Origin: Pseudobdellovibrionaceae bacterium
Lineage (GTDB): Bacteria > Bdellovibrionota > Bdellovibrionia > Bdellovibrionales > Bdellovibrionaceae
Direction of reading: 5' to 3'
NCBI GenBank assembly: GCA_019637875.1
Contig: JAHBUW010000001.1
Location: 186,001-250,000, forward strand
Length of the DNA: 64,000 nucleotides
The translations under genes and the position numbers were made by a program. Positions 7,258 to 14,973 of this stretch are shown here, piece after piece. Below the pieces are notes generated by a model. The model was not told where the DNA came from, searched no databases, and saw only the letters and a list, made by a program, of their open reading frames with translations. Position 1 is the stretch's first letter; every line of letters starts with the position of its first letter.

Positions 7258-8136
7258 CTACGGCAGATTGTTGCGGTTCCGGTAGCAACGCAGGCCCATG
7301 TTCTTGAAGTGCTCGGTCCCCACGCGCACCGAAACGGTCGCCGCGGTATTACTGCGGAACAGGGCTTGGTCGCCCTTCAGCACGATGTAATTGCCGGTCG
7401 TCTTCGACGGATTGCCCGCCGTGATTTCGAGCTTGGGCTTCGGGCGGTTCTCGACCGCCGTGGTGATGACGTACTTGCCGATGGGGCCCATGCGATTGCG
7501 CATGATCCGCACGTGCACTTTGCGTTTCAAGTTCAGCTTGTCGCCGTACACAAACGCCTTGCCGGGCGCTTCGGCCGCCAAGCTGTCCGCGTGTTTTTGC
7601 ACGAGGATCTCGACGATGGGTTGACTCGCCGGAGGGGCTTGGTCACCGGGCGCGTTCGTGCACAGGACGTCGTACATTCCCGACCGATTGACGTTCGACG
7701 ATTTCAGATCCGAACCCTGCAAGAGTCTGGATTGCACGACGGCCGCATTGTAGGTCCGAGCTTCGAAGTAGGCGACGCCGTTCGCGCTTTTCCCGCGTGC
7801 GGGAGAACAGTCGTGACGTTCCCAAGACAGACCGGCCGTCGTGATGCGCACCATCGCCTGAATTTTTACGGAGGACCTCGTCGCGCCACCACAACCGTTG
7901 GTCTCATCGGCCAAGGCGTAGACGCCGAAAGATGTATCCGCGGGTCCCTTCGCTCCGGCGGCGCGATCAACATCGGAATCATCCGAGGGCGGAGGCGGCT
8001 CGACGGGAACGTCGATGCCTTGGTGGGGATCGCCATTGCCGACCGCCGTCTTCAAGGCGTTCGAGAATTGCTGCGAGCAGTTCTGAAATGCGGTCACCGA
8101 AAATAGAATGGATGCGATGACAAGTAGACGCTTCAT
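7258..8136 (-). CDS. Lipoprotein of unknown function with F-Q-N-C lipobox
   Basis: A 292-residue protein with a lipoprotein signal ending TAFQNC (Cys at residue 20). Asn before the cysteine is not the textbook lipobox, but the same F-Q-N-C occurs in the lipoprotein at 37851. The mature part starts with a Pro/Asp-rich linker (VPVEPPPPSDDSDVDR) and then a compact domain with several Cys (ETNGCGG, HDCSPARG, VLCTNAPG, LRCYRN) that may form disulfides. It is likely anchored in the outer membrane. It diverges from a TPR/winged-helix gene, and the paralogue of that gene is also next to an F-Q-N-C lipoprotein. I do not recognise the domain. Confidence 0.7.
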   Translation of the reverse strand: MKRLLVIASILFSVTAFQNCSQQFSNALKTAVGNGDPHQGIDVPVEPPPPSDDSDVDRAAGAKGPADTSFGVYALADETNGCGGATRSSVKIQAMVRITTAGLSWERHDCSPARGKSANGVAYFEARTYNAAVVQSRLLQGSDLKSSNVNRSGMYDVLCTNAPGDQAPPASQPIVEILVQKHADSLAAEAPGKAFVYGDKLNLKRKVHVRIMRNRMGPIGKYVITTAVENRPKPKLEITAGNPSKTTGNYIVLKGDQALFRSNTAATVSVRVGTEHFKNMGLRCYRNRNNLP

Positions 8137-8290
8137 CCGAAATCCCCCGGTCTACAAAGTCTGGCAGACGAAGCCGAATATTTCCAATTTTCCGCGAGGT
8201 TAGCGGGGATTCGTCCCGCCCTGAGACGCGAACTTTTTGACGTCGAAATTTTGTCTACCGTAGCTTCGAGCTGAGCGTTAGCCTTGAGGA

Positions 8291-9766
8291 ATGTCGAAGA
8301 CGCGGGACTGGTCCACCGAGCTGGAAGAACTCGACGCCCAAATTAAGGGCGGCCGGATCGCCGACGTGCAAAATGCCTTGCGCGACATCGAAGCGCCCAC
8401 GGTTCCCGAAGTTCTGCGACACCGGTTCGCCAACTTGTGCCGCCGCGTGGGGCTTGCGCCGCTCGGATTACGGATCCTTTCCGAGAACGTGCTGCTGGAC
8501 GGGGAGCTTCGTCGCGATGCGCTTGCGCAAGATCTGATCGAATACGGCGTCGGGCTTCAGCGCGTGGGCGCCGTGCGTGAAGCGATGGGCATTTTGGGCG
8601 GTATCGACGCGAAGGCGTATCCCGAAGCGGATTTGTATCTCGCCTTCGGGGCGATCGTCTCTTGGGATTACGATGCCGCTTTGGGGTGGATCGATTCTTT
8701 TCTCGCGCGCACGGAAGAAAATCCCGGCGATCCTTACCGTCGCTTGGTCGCGCGCCTGAATCGCCTGGAGTGTTTGTTGATCACGGGACAGCACGATCAT
8801 CTGGAGGCCTCGGCGACTGCGCTCGAAGCGGAGCTGCGCGCGCAGGGGCACACGTTACTTCTAGGTAACGCATACGAGATCCAGGCGCAGAGTCGGGTGG
8901 CGAAAGGACAATTCAACGAAGCGCTCGAGTCCTTGGCCTCGGCGCGTGAGCTGATTCCCGAATCCAACTCGGCGGACTCGTTGTTTATCTCGAAGTGGCA
9001 GGCGATCGCGCGCGCGCGTCGGGATCACTCGATCGAGAATATCCAAGAGGCCCGGTCCGAAGCTTTACAACTTGGCCACTGGGAAACTTTGCGCGATCTC
9101 GATTCGCAAGCGCTGCGAATCGCGCCCACGCAAGAGCTCGCGTGCTGGGTTTATTTCGGCACGCCGTTCGCCAGTTACCGCCGCAATCTGGAGCGCAACT
9201 TACAGTGGACGCCGCCCGCGGAAACCTGGGTCACGACCGATGTCATCATGTCGCGGCCGGCGGCCGAGGGCTTGGACATCGTGCTGGAGGACATCGGCGA
9301 CGGTCGCGCGGGGCTCGCGCACCGCTTGATCTTGCTGCTGGCGAGCGATTACTACCGTCCCTTCCGTGGCGGCGAGATCTTCGCGCGCATCTTCGCCGAC
9401 GAGCGTTTCAATCCGCAAACCTCCATGAACCGCGTGCATCAGCAGATCGGCGAAGCCCGCCAGCTGATCACGGAACTGAAGTGGCCTTTCCGTATCGACG
9501 AGGACGGCGGCCGCTATTCCTTACGTTGGACGGCGCCGGGTCGCTTGTGGGTGCGCAATCAAGAGCTGAATCTGGATGCGGACGCCGTGCAGGTCGCTTT
9601 TTTACGGAAGCATTTCGAGGGCCGCGATTTCGCCACCGCCGAAGCCGCCACCGTCATGGCGAAATCGGCGTCGAGTGCGCGTAGCTGGCTGTCACGCGCC
9701 GTTGAAAAGAATTTGCTGGGCCGCTACGGTAGTGGCGCTTCCATTCGCTACAATTTTCTCGCATAG
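8291..9766 (+). CDS. TPR-rich protein with C-terminal winged-helix-like domain (paralogue of 39470-40897)
   Basis: A 491-residue soluble protein. Residues ~15-280 are helical, with TPR-like hairpins (e.g. LLGNAYEIQAQSRVAKGQFNEALESLASARELIP). Residues ~300-420 hold ACWVYFGTPFASYRRNLE, then YYRPFRGGEIFARIFADERFNPQTSMNRVHQQIGEARQLI, which resembles a winged helix of the OmpR/BTAD type. A last small helical part resembles a second HTH (FATAEAATVMAKSASSARSWLSRAVEKNLLGRYG). The gene at 39470 on the minus strand shares NLCRR, YFGTP..YR, YRP and RVHQ.I..AR at the same places, so the two are paralogues. It is probably a regulator that senses a partner through TPRs. The start is taken as the ATG after CCTTGAGGA. 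Confidence 0.7.
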   Translation: MSKTRDWSTELEELDAQIKGGRIADVQNALRDIEAPTVPEVLRHRFANLCRRVGLAPLGLRILSENVLLDGELRRDALAQDLIEYGVGLQRVGAVREAMGILGGIDAKAYPEADLYLAFGAIVSWDYDAALGWIDSFLARTEENPGDPYRRLVARLNRLECLLITGQHDHLEASATALEAELRAQGHTLLLGNAYEIQAQSRVAKGQFNEALESLASARELIPESNSADSLFISKWQAIARARRDHSIENIQEARSEALQLGHWETLRDLDSQALRIAPTQELACWVYFGTPFASYRRNLERNLQWTPPAETWVTTDVIMSRPAAEGLDIVLEDIGDGRAGLAHRLILLLASDYYRPFRGGEIFARIFADERFNPQTSMNRVHQQIGEARQLITELKWPFRIDEDGGRYSLRWTAPGRLWVRNQELNLDADAVQVAFLRKHFEGRDFATAEAATVMAKSASSARSWLSRAVEKNLLGRYGSGASIRYNFLA

Positions 9767-9821
9767 GCAAAAGTCGAGATTCGGCCCCGGCGCGCGGGTT
9801 TCCCTGCCCAGGCCTTCGCCC

Positions 9822-9847
9822 GGTGGTGAAGATAAAACTTCATCACC
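9822..9847 (+). promoter_or_regulatory. 5' UTR hairpin upstream of the subtilase start
   Basis: GGTGGTGAAG and CTTCATCACC pair over ten positions (one G-U) around the loop ATAAAA. The hairpin ends a few bases before the ribosome binding site GGAGG of the subtilase gene. There is no T-run, so it is not a terminator; it may stabilise or gate the mRNA leader. Confidence 0.3.
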
Positions 9848-9859
9848 CCGGAGGTTCGT

Positions 9860-10885
9860 ATGCGCTTCGCCGTCATTCTTACGTTGCTGGCATTACCTTG
9901 GTTCGCCCAAGCCGACAAATACGTGATCTACGACGATCCCGAACAACCCTTGAGCGAAGAGCTGCACGCGTACCTGCAAGGTGAATCGCGCATCCTGACG
10001 ATGGATCTCACCGCGGAAGAAGCGGACGAGATGCGCGCCGAAGGGATGGTCATCGAGCGCGTCGTGCAATTCAAAGTCACCGGCTGGGTCGACGAAACGC
10101 CCCACGCGGACGCGACGTGGGCGTCGGGCGCGATGAAAGTTCCCGAAGCGCACAAGCTTTCGAACACGAAAGGCGCCGGCAAAAAAGTCTGCGTCGTGGA
10201 TACCGGCATCGACCGCAATCACAGTTTGCTCAAAGGCAAAGTGCACAGCGCGACCAGCAAGGTGCCCGGTTCGAACGAGTACGATCGCCAAGGGCACGGC
10301 ACCCACGTGGCCAGCCTGATCGCGGGTTCGACCGATATCGGTGCGAGTGCGACCTCGGCGAAAATCATTTCGGTCAAAGCTTTGGGTGATGACGGCGTCG
10401 GCGACTCGGATTGGATCGCGCAAGCGGTGGAGTCTTGCGTGAAACAAGGCGCGCACGTCATCAACATGAGCCTAGGTTCGGACTTTCCTTCGGAGGTCAT
10501 GCGCCGCGCGGTTCGTGACGCGCGTTCGGCGGGCGTGATCGTCGTCGCCGCTTCGGGTAACGAGGGCGGCTCGATCAGTTATCCGGCCGCTTATCCCGGC
10601 GTCGTCTCGGTCGGCGCGACCACAAGTTCGAAACAGATCGCGAGCTTCTCGAATCGCGGCGCGGGTCTGGGTTACGTGGCGCCGGGACAGTCGATCCAGG
10701 GCGCGCGGGCGGGCGGAGGCACCGTCAATATGAGCGGCACCAGCATGGCGGCACCGTTCGCGGCGGGCATGATCGCGATGCGTTTGGCGAAAGGAACGAA
10801 GTCATTGGGCGTGAACGATTTGGGATTCTCTTCCAGTTTGCAGGGCGCGGGACAAGTCGACGCGCTGAAGACCGCGGGCAAATAG
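9860..10885 (+). CDS. Secreted subtilisin-like serine protease (S8)
   Basis: A 341-residue exported protease. The signal peptide (MRFAVILTLLALPWFAQA) is followed by a ~95-residue propeptide-like region and an S8 catalytic domain. The full triad is visible: Asp in VVDTGID (~113), His in GHGTHVA (~150), Ser in SGTSMAAPFAAG (~295), plus the oxyanion Asn in ASGNEGG. The start is fixed by GGAGG eight bases upstream. It should be an active endopeptidase in the periplasm or outside the cell. It ends 10 bases before the convergent PilZ gene. The domain is short and lacks C-terminal extras. Confidence 0.93.
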   Translation: MRFAVILTLLALPWFAQADKYVIYDDPEQPLSEELHAYLQGESRILTMDLTAEEADEMRAEGMVIERVVQFKVTGWVDETPHADATWASGAMKVPEAHKLSNTKGAGKKVCVVDTGIDRNHSLLKGKVHSATSKVPGSNEYDRQGHGTHVASLIAGSTDIGASATSAKIISVKALGDDGVGDSDWIAQAVESCVKQGAHVINMSLGSDFPSEVMRRAVRDARSAGVIVVAASGNEGGSISYPAAYPGVVSVGATTSSKQIASFSNRGAGLGYVAPGQSIQGARAGGGTVNMSGTSMAAPFAAGMIAMRLAKGTKSLGVNDLGFSSSLQGAGQVDALKTAGK

Positions 10886-10895
10886 CCCGCGCGAC

Positions 10896-11615
10896 TTATC
10901 CGGGGTTCTTCCCCAGAACCCACTTCCGCAAAAGATCCATGCGGTGACAGGTTTCGATGATCAGGCGTTGTTTCGCGACGCCGTTCGGAGAATCGACCAC
11001 GCGGCACCGCATGACCAACTCCGTTTGATTATGGTTGAGCGTCACGATGACGATCGCGTCCGTCGGGAACGGCACGGGATCTTTGATCTTCATTCCCGCC
11101 AGCGAGATGTCGATCGTTTCGGTCCGGATGACTTTGCCTTTGAAATCGACGGTCGCGGGAATCCTCATCTGGAAACGCGGCAAGATCCGTCCGTCGCGGG
11201 TGAGCGAACGGGTGATCGTTTTCGTTTGGGTCTGCGTTTTTTCGCCGTGGGGGGCGGCTTTCGCGATCGGGATTGCGGGCTGCGTGTCTTCCTCGTAAGC
11301 CTCGGTCATCGGTTTCACGGGGATGGGCGGCAGGTTTTGCAGTTGGCCGGCGTTGTTGATGAACTCCACCAGATCGGGTAGCGGTGACCAGTCCTTCGCG
11401 CCTTCGTACCACACGAACCAATCTTCAAGGCCGGCGAGTGAAAAGCTGCGGACGAGCGCGTTCAACTGCACCAAGCGCAGTCCGTCGATACGGATCTGAT
11501 CGGGGCCCTGGAACAAACTCCAGAAACCGTCTGCGGGTGAGATCTGTTGATCAGGCAAAGTTGAACCTCTCATCTCCAGCAGAAACGATTCGGCTTTCAT
11601 TTTCAACCTGACCAC
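10896..11615 (-). CDS. GYF_2-like plus PilZ domain protein, probable c-di-GMP receptor
   Basis: A protein of about 239 residues. The N-terminal half has GFWSLFQG...LEDWFVWYEGAKDWSPLPDLVEF, which fits the GYF_2 (DUF4339) domain. After a linker, a PilZ domain carries both c-di-GMP-binding signatures: RFQMR (the RxxxR motif, in ILPRFQMRIPATV) and DISLAG (the D/NxSxxG motif). It should therefore bind c-di-GMP. The GTG at 11615 is preferred because AGAGGA lies five bases upstream; ATGs at 11600 and 11570 are alternatives. A terminator separates it from the gene upstream, so it needs its own promoter between 11616 and 11650. Confidence 0.8.
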   Translation of the reverse strand: MVRLKMKAESFLLEMRGSTLPDQQISPADGFWSLFQGPDQIRIDGLRLVQLNALVRSFSLAGLEDWFVWYEGAKDWSPLPDLVEFINNAGQLQNLPPIPVKPMTEAYEEDTQPAIPIAKAAPHGEKTQTQTKTITRSLTRDGRILPRFQMRIPATVDFKGKVIRTETIDISLAGMKIKDPVPFPTDAIVIVTLNHNQTELVMRCRVVDSPNGVAKQRLIIETCHRMDLLRKWVLGKNPG

Positions 11616-11651
11616 GGACTTCCTCTCGACGTACGTCGGGCCACGAATGCA

Positions 11652-11681
11652 AAAGCCCCGTGTCGTACGACACGGGGCTTT
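11652..11681 (-). terminator. Perfectly palindromic terminator
   Basis: AAAGCCCCGTGTCGT followed by its exact complement (15-bp arms, no spacer), with A and T runs on either side. It lies between the DUF1328 gene (end 11741, minus) and the PilZ gene (start 11615, minus) and should stop transcription of the former. Confidence 0.75.
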
Positions 11682-11740
11682 CGGTTCCATCGGTCCGCCG
11701 TTACCGGCGCGTTAATGGAAGTTCTGATTTAAGCTGACCG

Positions 11741-11923
11741 TTACGGTAGAGATTTCGGCGAACGGCCCGAGATCAGACCGATACCGAAGCTGATGATCGC
11801 CAGGACCAGGAAGACGACCAGCAAAGTTTGTCCGATATCAACGGACAGACCGGCCAGGCCTGTGGCTCCCAGAACGTAAGCGACCAATGCCAAGATAAAG
11901 AATGCGAGTGCTGCGCGTACCAT
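11741..11923 (-). CDS. DUF1328 (UPF0391) small membrane protein
   Basis: A 60-residue protein with two hydrophobic helices (residues ~4-24 and ~30-52) separated by a short glycine-rich turn. The opening MVRAALAFFILALVA and the tail FGIGLISGR match the DUF1328 / YtjA family, widespread small inner-membrane proteins often induced by stress. A good ribosome binding site, GGAGG, lies five bases before the ATG. It is monocistronic, followed by a perfect terminator. Confidence 0.85.
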   Translation of the reverse strand: MVRAALAFFILALVAYVLGATGLAGLSVDIGQTLLVVFLVLAIISFGIGLISGRSPKSLP

Positions 11924-12023
11924 GATTTCCTCCAGTGTTTGTTCGTTTTCAAGAACGCCGACTGGAGGCTATTGCAAGGGCAGAACCAAGAGTTCCGCCC
12001 CCTTTTTCAGGAGAAATTCCCCA

Positions 12024-13817
12024 CTACTCCGCGCTACGGCGGGGGAACTTGCGGCGTTGCTGGGACTCTTCACGAAGGCTGGGCCCTGCACCGCCACGTT
12101 TCACGGGACCATCGCCTTCGGTCCGGGCGCCATCGTTTTTACGGAAGGCTTTGCGGGGGCCGGCGGGTTTGGGCGCGTTCGCGTTCCAAGCGCCGGGCTT
12201 GCGGGGACGGCTGTCACCGTCATCGTCAAAGCGGCGCGGGGGACGGCTTTCGCCTTCATCGCGGCGGAAGTAGGGCTTGGATGCGGGACGCTCCGAGCGT
12301 TCACCAGCGGCACCTTCGCGACGGCGCCAGGGCGACGTGCGTTCCGCGGGAGCGTTGTCACCACGGTCGCGGCGAGCGTATCCGCCGCCACTGCCGCCGC
12401 TTCCGCGACTGTAGCGACCGGCCGACGGGCGACGTTCGTCGCGATCCGACGAATCGTCACGCGAGAATTTGCGCTTACCGAAGGGACGATCCGAAGCCGC
12501 CTCCGGAGTGGCGACGGGCGTGGCCTGCATCAGGTCGGGCGAGATCAGCGCGAGCAAGCGCGCCGCGATCTCTTCGCGGGTCATCTCTTTGATCGCTTCG
12601 CCCCAAACGGAGCTGACGCGCTCCAAACCTTCGGGATGAGTTTCCGCGGTTTGGAATTTCAAGAACAACTGCGCGAGTTTCTTTTCTTTGAGGATACGGT
12701 TCGAGGGAATCACACCCTCTTTCATCTTCACGCCCGTGCGCTTTTCGCAGCGGCTGATCAGCTGGCGCTGCGCCGGCGAGACGAGGCTCATCGCGATCCC
12801 GGGCTTCCCGTTCCGCGCGGTCCGTCCGATACGGTGGACGTAGTTTTCGGTCTCGCGGGGGATCGAGTAGTTCACGACGTGAGTGATGTCTTGCACGTCG
12901 ATACCGCGCGCGGCGACGTCCGTGCAGACCAGGATCTGAAGCTTACGCTCACGGAACGAACGCAGCGTGCGCTCGCGCGCTTCTTGCGTTTTATCCCCGT
13001 GCAGACAATCGACTTTGTAACCGCTGTCGACCAGGCGTTGGGTCAAATCCGAAACTTGCACTTTCGTCTGACAGAAAATCAAACCGTAGAAGTCGCCCGC
13101 GTCTTCGATCAGTTTGCCGAGGACGTCGGGTTTATTCGACTCGCGGGTGACGTAGTAGATCTGTTGAAGCGCATCGGGAACTTTGTTTTTCTGAGTCAGC
13201 TCCACGCGCGCGGGCGTGGTCAGGTAGTTGTCGGCGATGCGACGGATTTCGGGCGACATGGTCGCCGAGAACAGCCACAAACGCGACTGACCTTCGGGGA
13301 TCGCTTCCAGAATCGTTTCGATGTCTTCCTGGAAACCCATCGAGATCATCTCGTCCGCTTCGTCGAGGACGAGGGCCTTCAACGAGTCCAAACGCAGGTT
13401 GCCGCTGCGCAAATGATCCAGCAAACGGCCGGGAGTCCCGACGATGATCGGCACGCCCGAGCGCAGCGCGCGCAGCTGGTCCGAATAGCCCGAACCTCCG
13501 TAAACGGCGGCCGCGCGCAGACCCATGTCCTCGCCCAATTTGTTGATCTGAGTCGCGACCTGTAGGGCGAGTTCGCGCGTGGGGCAAAGGATCAAGGCTT
13601 GGAGGGCCTTCATTTTCGGATCGAGATTGTTCAGAAGCGGCAGCGAAAAGGCCGCGGTTTTGCCTGTCCCGGTCGGCGCCAAGCCGATGAAATCACGGTC
13701 GAAATCCTTCAGCAGCGGAATGGACTCCGCTTGGATGGGAGAGGGCTTTTCGAACCCGAGCTTGGACAAGGTCGCAAGAAGGCGTTCGTTCAGGTTGAAG
13801 TCAGCAAATGAATTCAA
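12024..13817 (-). CDS. DEAD-box RNA helicase with long basic low-complexity tail
   Basis: A 597-residue cytoplasmic ATP-dependent RNA helicase. Motifs in order: Q motif (FEKPSPIQAESIP), I (APTGTGKT), Ia (PTRELA), GG (GGSGYSDQ), Ib (TPGRLLD), II (DEAD), III (SAT), IV (LIFCQTK), V (TDVAARGID), VI (HRIGRTARNG). After residue ~430 the tail is low-complexity and rich in Arg, Gly, Ser, Asp and Pro (GSGGSGGGYARRDRG), typical of RNA-binding extensions in DeaD/RhlE-type proteins. The likely role is ribosome assembly or cold-stress RNA remodelling. The start is TTG, because the frame has no ATG before the Q motif and a stop lies eleven codons upstream of the TTG. Confidence 0.93.
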   Translation of the reverse strand: MNSFADFNLNERLLATLSKLGFEKPSPIQAESIPLLKDFDRDFIGLAPTGTGKTAAFSLPLLNNLDPKMKALQALILCPTRELALQVATQINKLGEDMGLRAAAVYGGSGYSDQLRALRSGVPIIVGTPGRLLDHLRSGNLRLDSLKALVLDEADEMISMGFQEDIETILEAIPEGQSRLWLFSATMSPEIRRIADNYLTTPARVELTQKNKVPDALQQIYYVTRESNKPDVLGKLIEDAGDFYGLIFCQTKVQVSDLTQRLVDSGYKVDCLHGDKTQEARERTLRSFRERKLQILVCTDVAARGIDVQDITHVVNYSIPRETENYVHRIGRTARNGKPGIAMSLVSPAQRQLISRCEKRTGVKMKEGVIPSNRILKEKKLAQLFLKFQTAETHPEGLERVSSVWGEAIKEMTREEIAARLLALISPDLMQATPVATPEAASDRPFGKRKFSRDDSSDRDERRPSAGRYSRGSGGSGGGYARRDRGDNAPAERTSPWRRREGAAGERSERPASKPYFRRDEGESRPPRRFDDDGDSRPRKPGAWNANAPKPAGPRKAFRKNDGARTEGDGPVKRGGAGPSLREESQQRRKFPRRSAE

Positions 13818-13945
13818 AAGGATTCTCGTTTCTTCGAAGAGTCAGGCTGGTTTAGCAGATTATGCTGCGTCGTGCTAACAATTCAGATTTGATGAAGGAA
13901 ATACAGCCGTGACCACCGCGCGGGCTTTTGTTTGAATGCGGGCGC

Positions 13946-14191
13946 ATGATCCATAGCACATTCGACGCCTTCGCGCAATTCCTGCACCGGAAATCCGAAG
14001 AAGCGAAACGCCACAGCCTGCGCCTCGTGGGTCCCCGGATGGGGCCTTGGCTCCATTCGACCTTGGTGGCGGTCGTCGTCCTTTTCGTGCTCTATCTTGT
14101 CCTGGTTCTGATCGATACGACGTTTGATCTCGGTCTGTTGCCCTTTCTGACCCGCGCGGTGGAAGCGGCCCCCCAAGGAGGTCCTCGATGA
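13946..14191 (+). CDS. Small membrane protein of unknown function
   Basis: An 81-residue protein with one long hydrophobic segment (STLVAVVVLFVLYLVLVLIDTTF, about residues 37-59) after a basic, histidine-containing N-terminal part (HRKSEEAKRHSLRLVG). The C-terminus is short and Gly/Pro-rich. The ribosome binding site is weak. Its stop overlaps the ATG of the exported protein gene downstream by four bases, so they are co-translated. The promoter must lie in the ~130-base gap shared with the divergent helicase gene. Confidence 0.6.
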   Translation: MIHSTFDAFAQFLHRKSEEAKRHSLRLVGPRMGPWLHSTLVAVVVLFVLYLVLVLIDTTFDLGLLPFLTRAVEAAPQGGPR

Positions 14192-14859
14192 AGCCCCGGC
14201 TGCTGTTCGGACTCGCGCTCGTGGGACTGTGCGGGTTGGCCGCAGGCGCCTGGTGGGCGCAGCGGTCGGCCGGGATCAACCATGTCGTCATTGAAACTCC
14301 GGACGGCACACCCGCGGTAAGCGAAACGGAAGAACTCGCGGACGTTGCGGCCGCGCCCACGGGCGGCGCTCCTCTCACGCCGGAAGAAACGCAGCGCTTG
14401 GTTGAGCTGCGCGGCTGGCTTCGGGAAGAGGCCCGCGCGGTCAATCGGACCGGCGTCGATGAAAACGCGCGCCTGCGCGAGATTCAAAACAAACTGCGCA
14501 AGTTCACGCCGACCGAGTGGGGCGAGGTCGCCCGGCAAATCTTGGATACCGAAGGTCCCGCGAACGAGCGGGTGCTGTCCGCCTTCATGATGGGGTTGGG
14601 AGGCTTCTTCGATCTCGCCGCGGTGGAACGGGTGCTCGACGAAAAGCTGCCGGAAGGCCCCGCTCGTCCGCACAGCGAAGAGGAAGTGCGCCTGATGCGC
14701 GAGCGCAGCCTGCGGTTGATGGTCATCGACGGACTCATCAGCGAGGCGAAAAAAGATCCCTCGAAGCGGGACTTATTAGCGCAAGCGATTCGCCGTATTG
14801 ACGATCCTTATTTGCGCGACTTGGCAAATCAACGCGCCCGGGCTGAAGGGCTCGAATAA
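14188..14859 (+). CDS. Membrane-anchored or exported helical protein
   Basis: A 223-residue protein. The N-terminus (MKPRLLFGLALVGLCGLAAGAWWAQ) is a signal anchor or signal peptide. The rest is polar and predicted largely helical: LTPEETQRLVELRGWLREEARAVN, ARLREIQNKLRKFTPTEWGEVARQIL and a C-terminal HEAT-like stretch. Coupled by ATGA to the small membrane protein upstream (AAGGAGG ribosome binding site). No known family is recognised. Confidence 0.65.
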   Translation: MKPRLLFGLALVGLCGLAAGAWWAQRSAGINHVVIETPDGTPAVSETEELADVAAAPTGGAPLTPEETQRLVELRGWLREEARAVNRTGVDENARLREIQNKLRKFTPTEWGEVARQILDTEGPANERVLSAFMMGLGGFFDLAAVERVLDEKLPEGPARPHSEEEVRLMRERSLRLMVIDGLISEAKKDPSKRDLLAQAIRRIDDPYLRDLANQRARAEGLE

Positions 14860-14973
14860 GTGAGCTCTCGCTCGGAAAGCTGAATTTTCTAACAGAAAGA
14901 TCTTGGCGGCGCGTGCGCACGGTGTTCGTATCTCCGTGCTTCACGTAACGCTTGATCTTATGAGGGGGAATTC

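Noticed and set aside
11652-11681. Perfect 30-base palindrome as a protein-binding operator
   Set aside because: Its GC-rich stem, flanking A and T runs and position between two same-strand genes make it a terminator.
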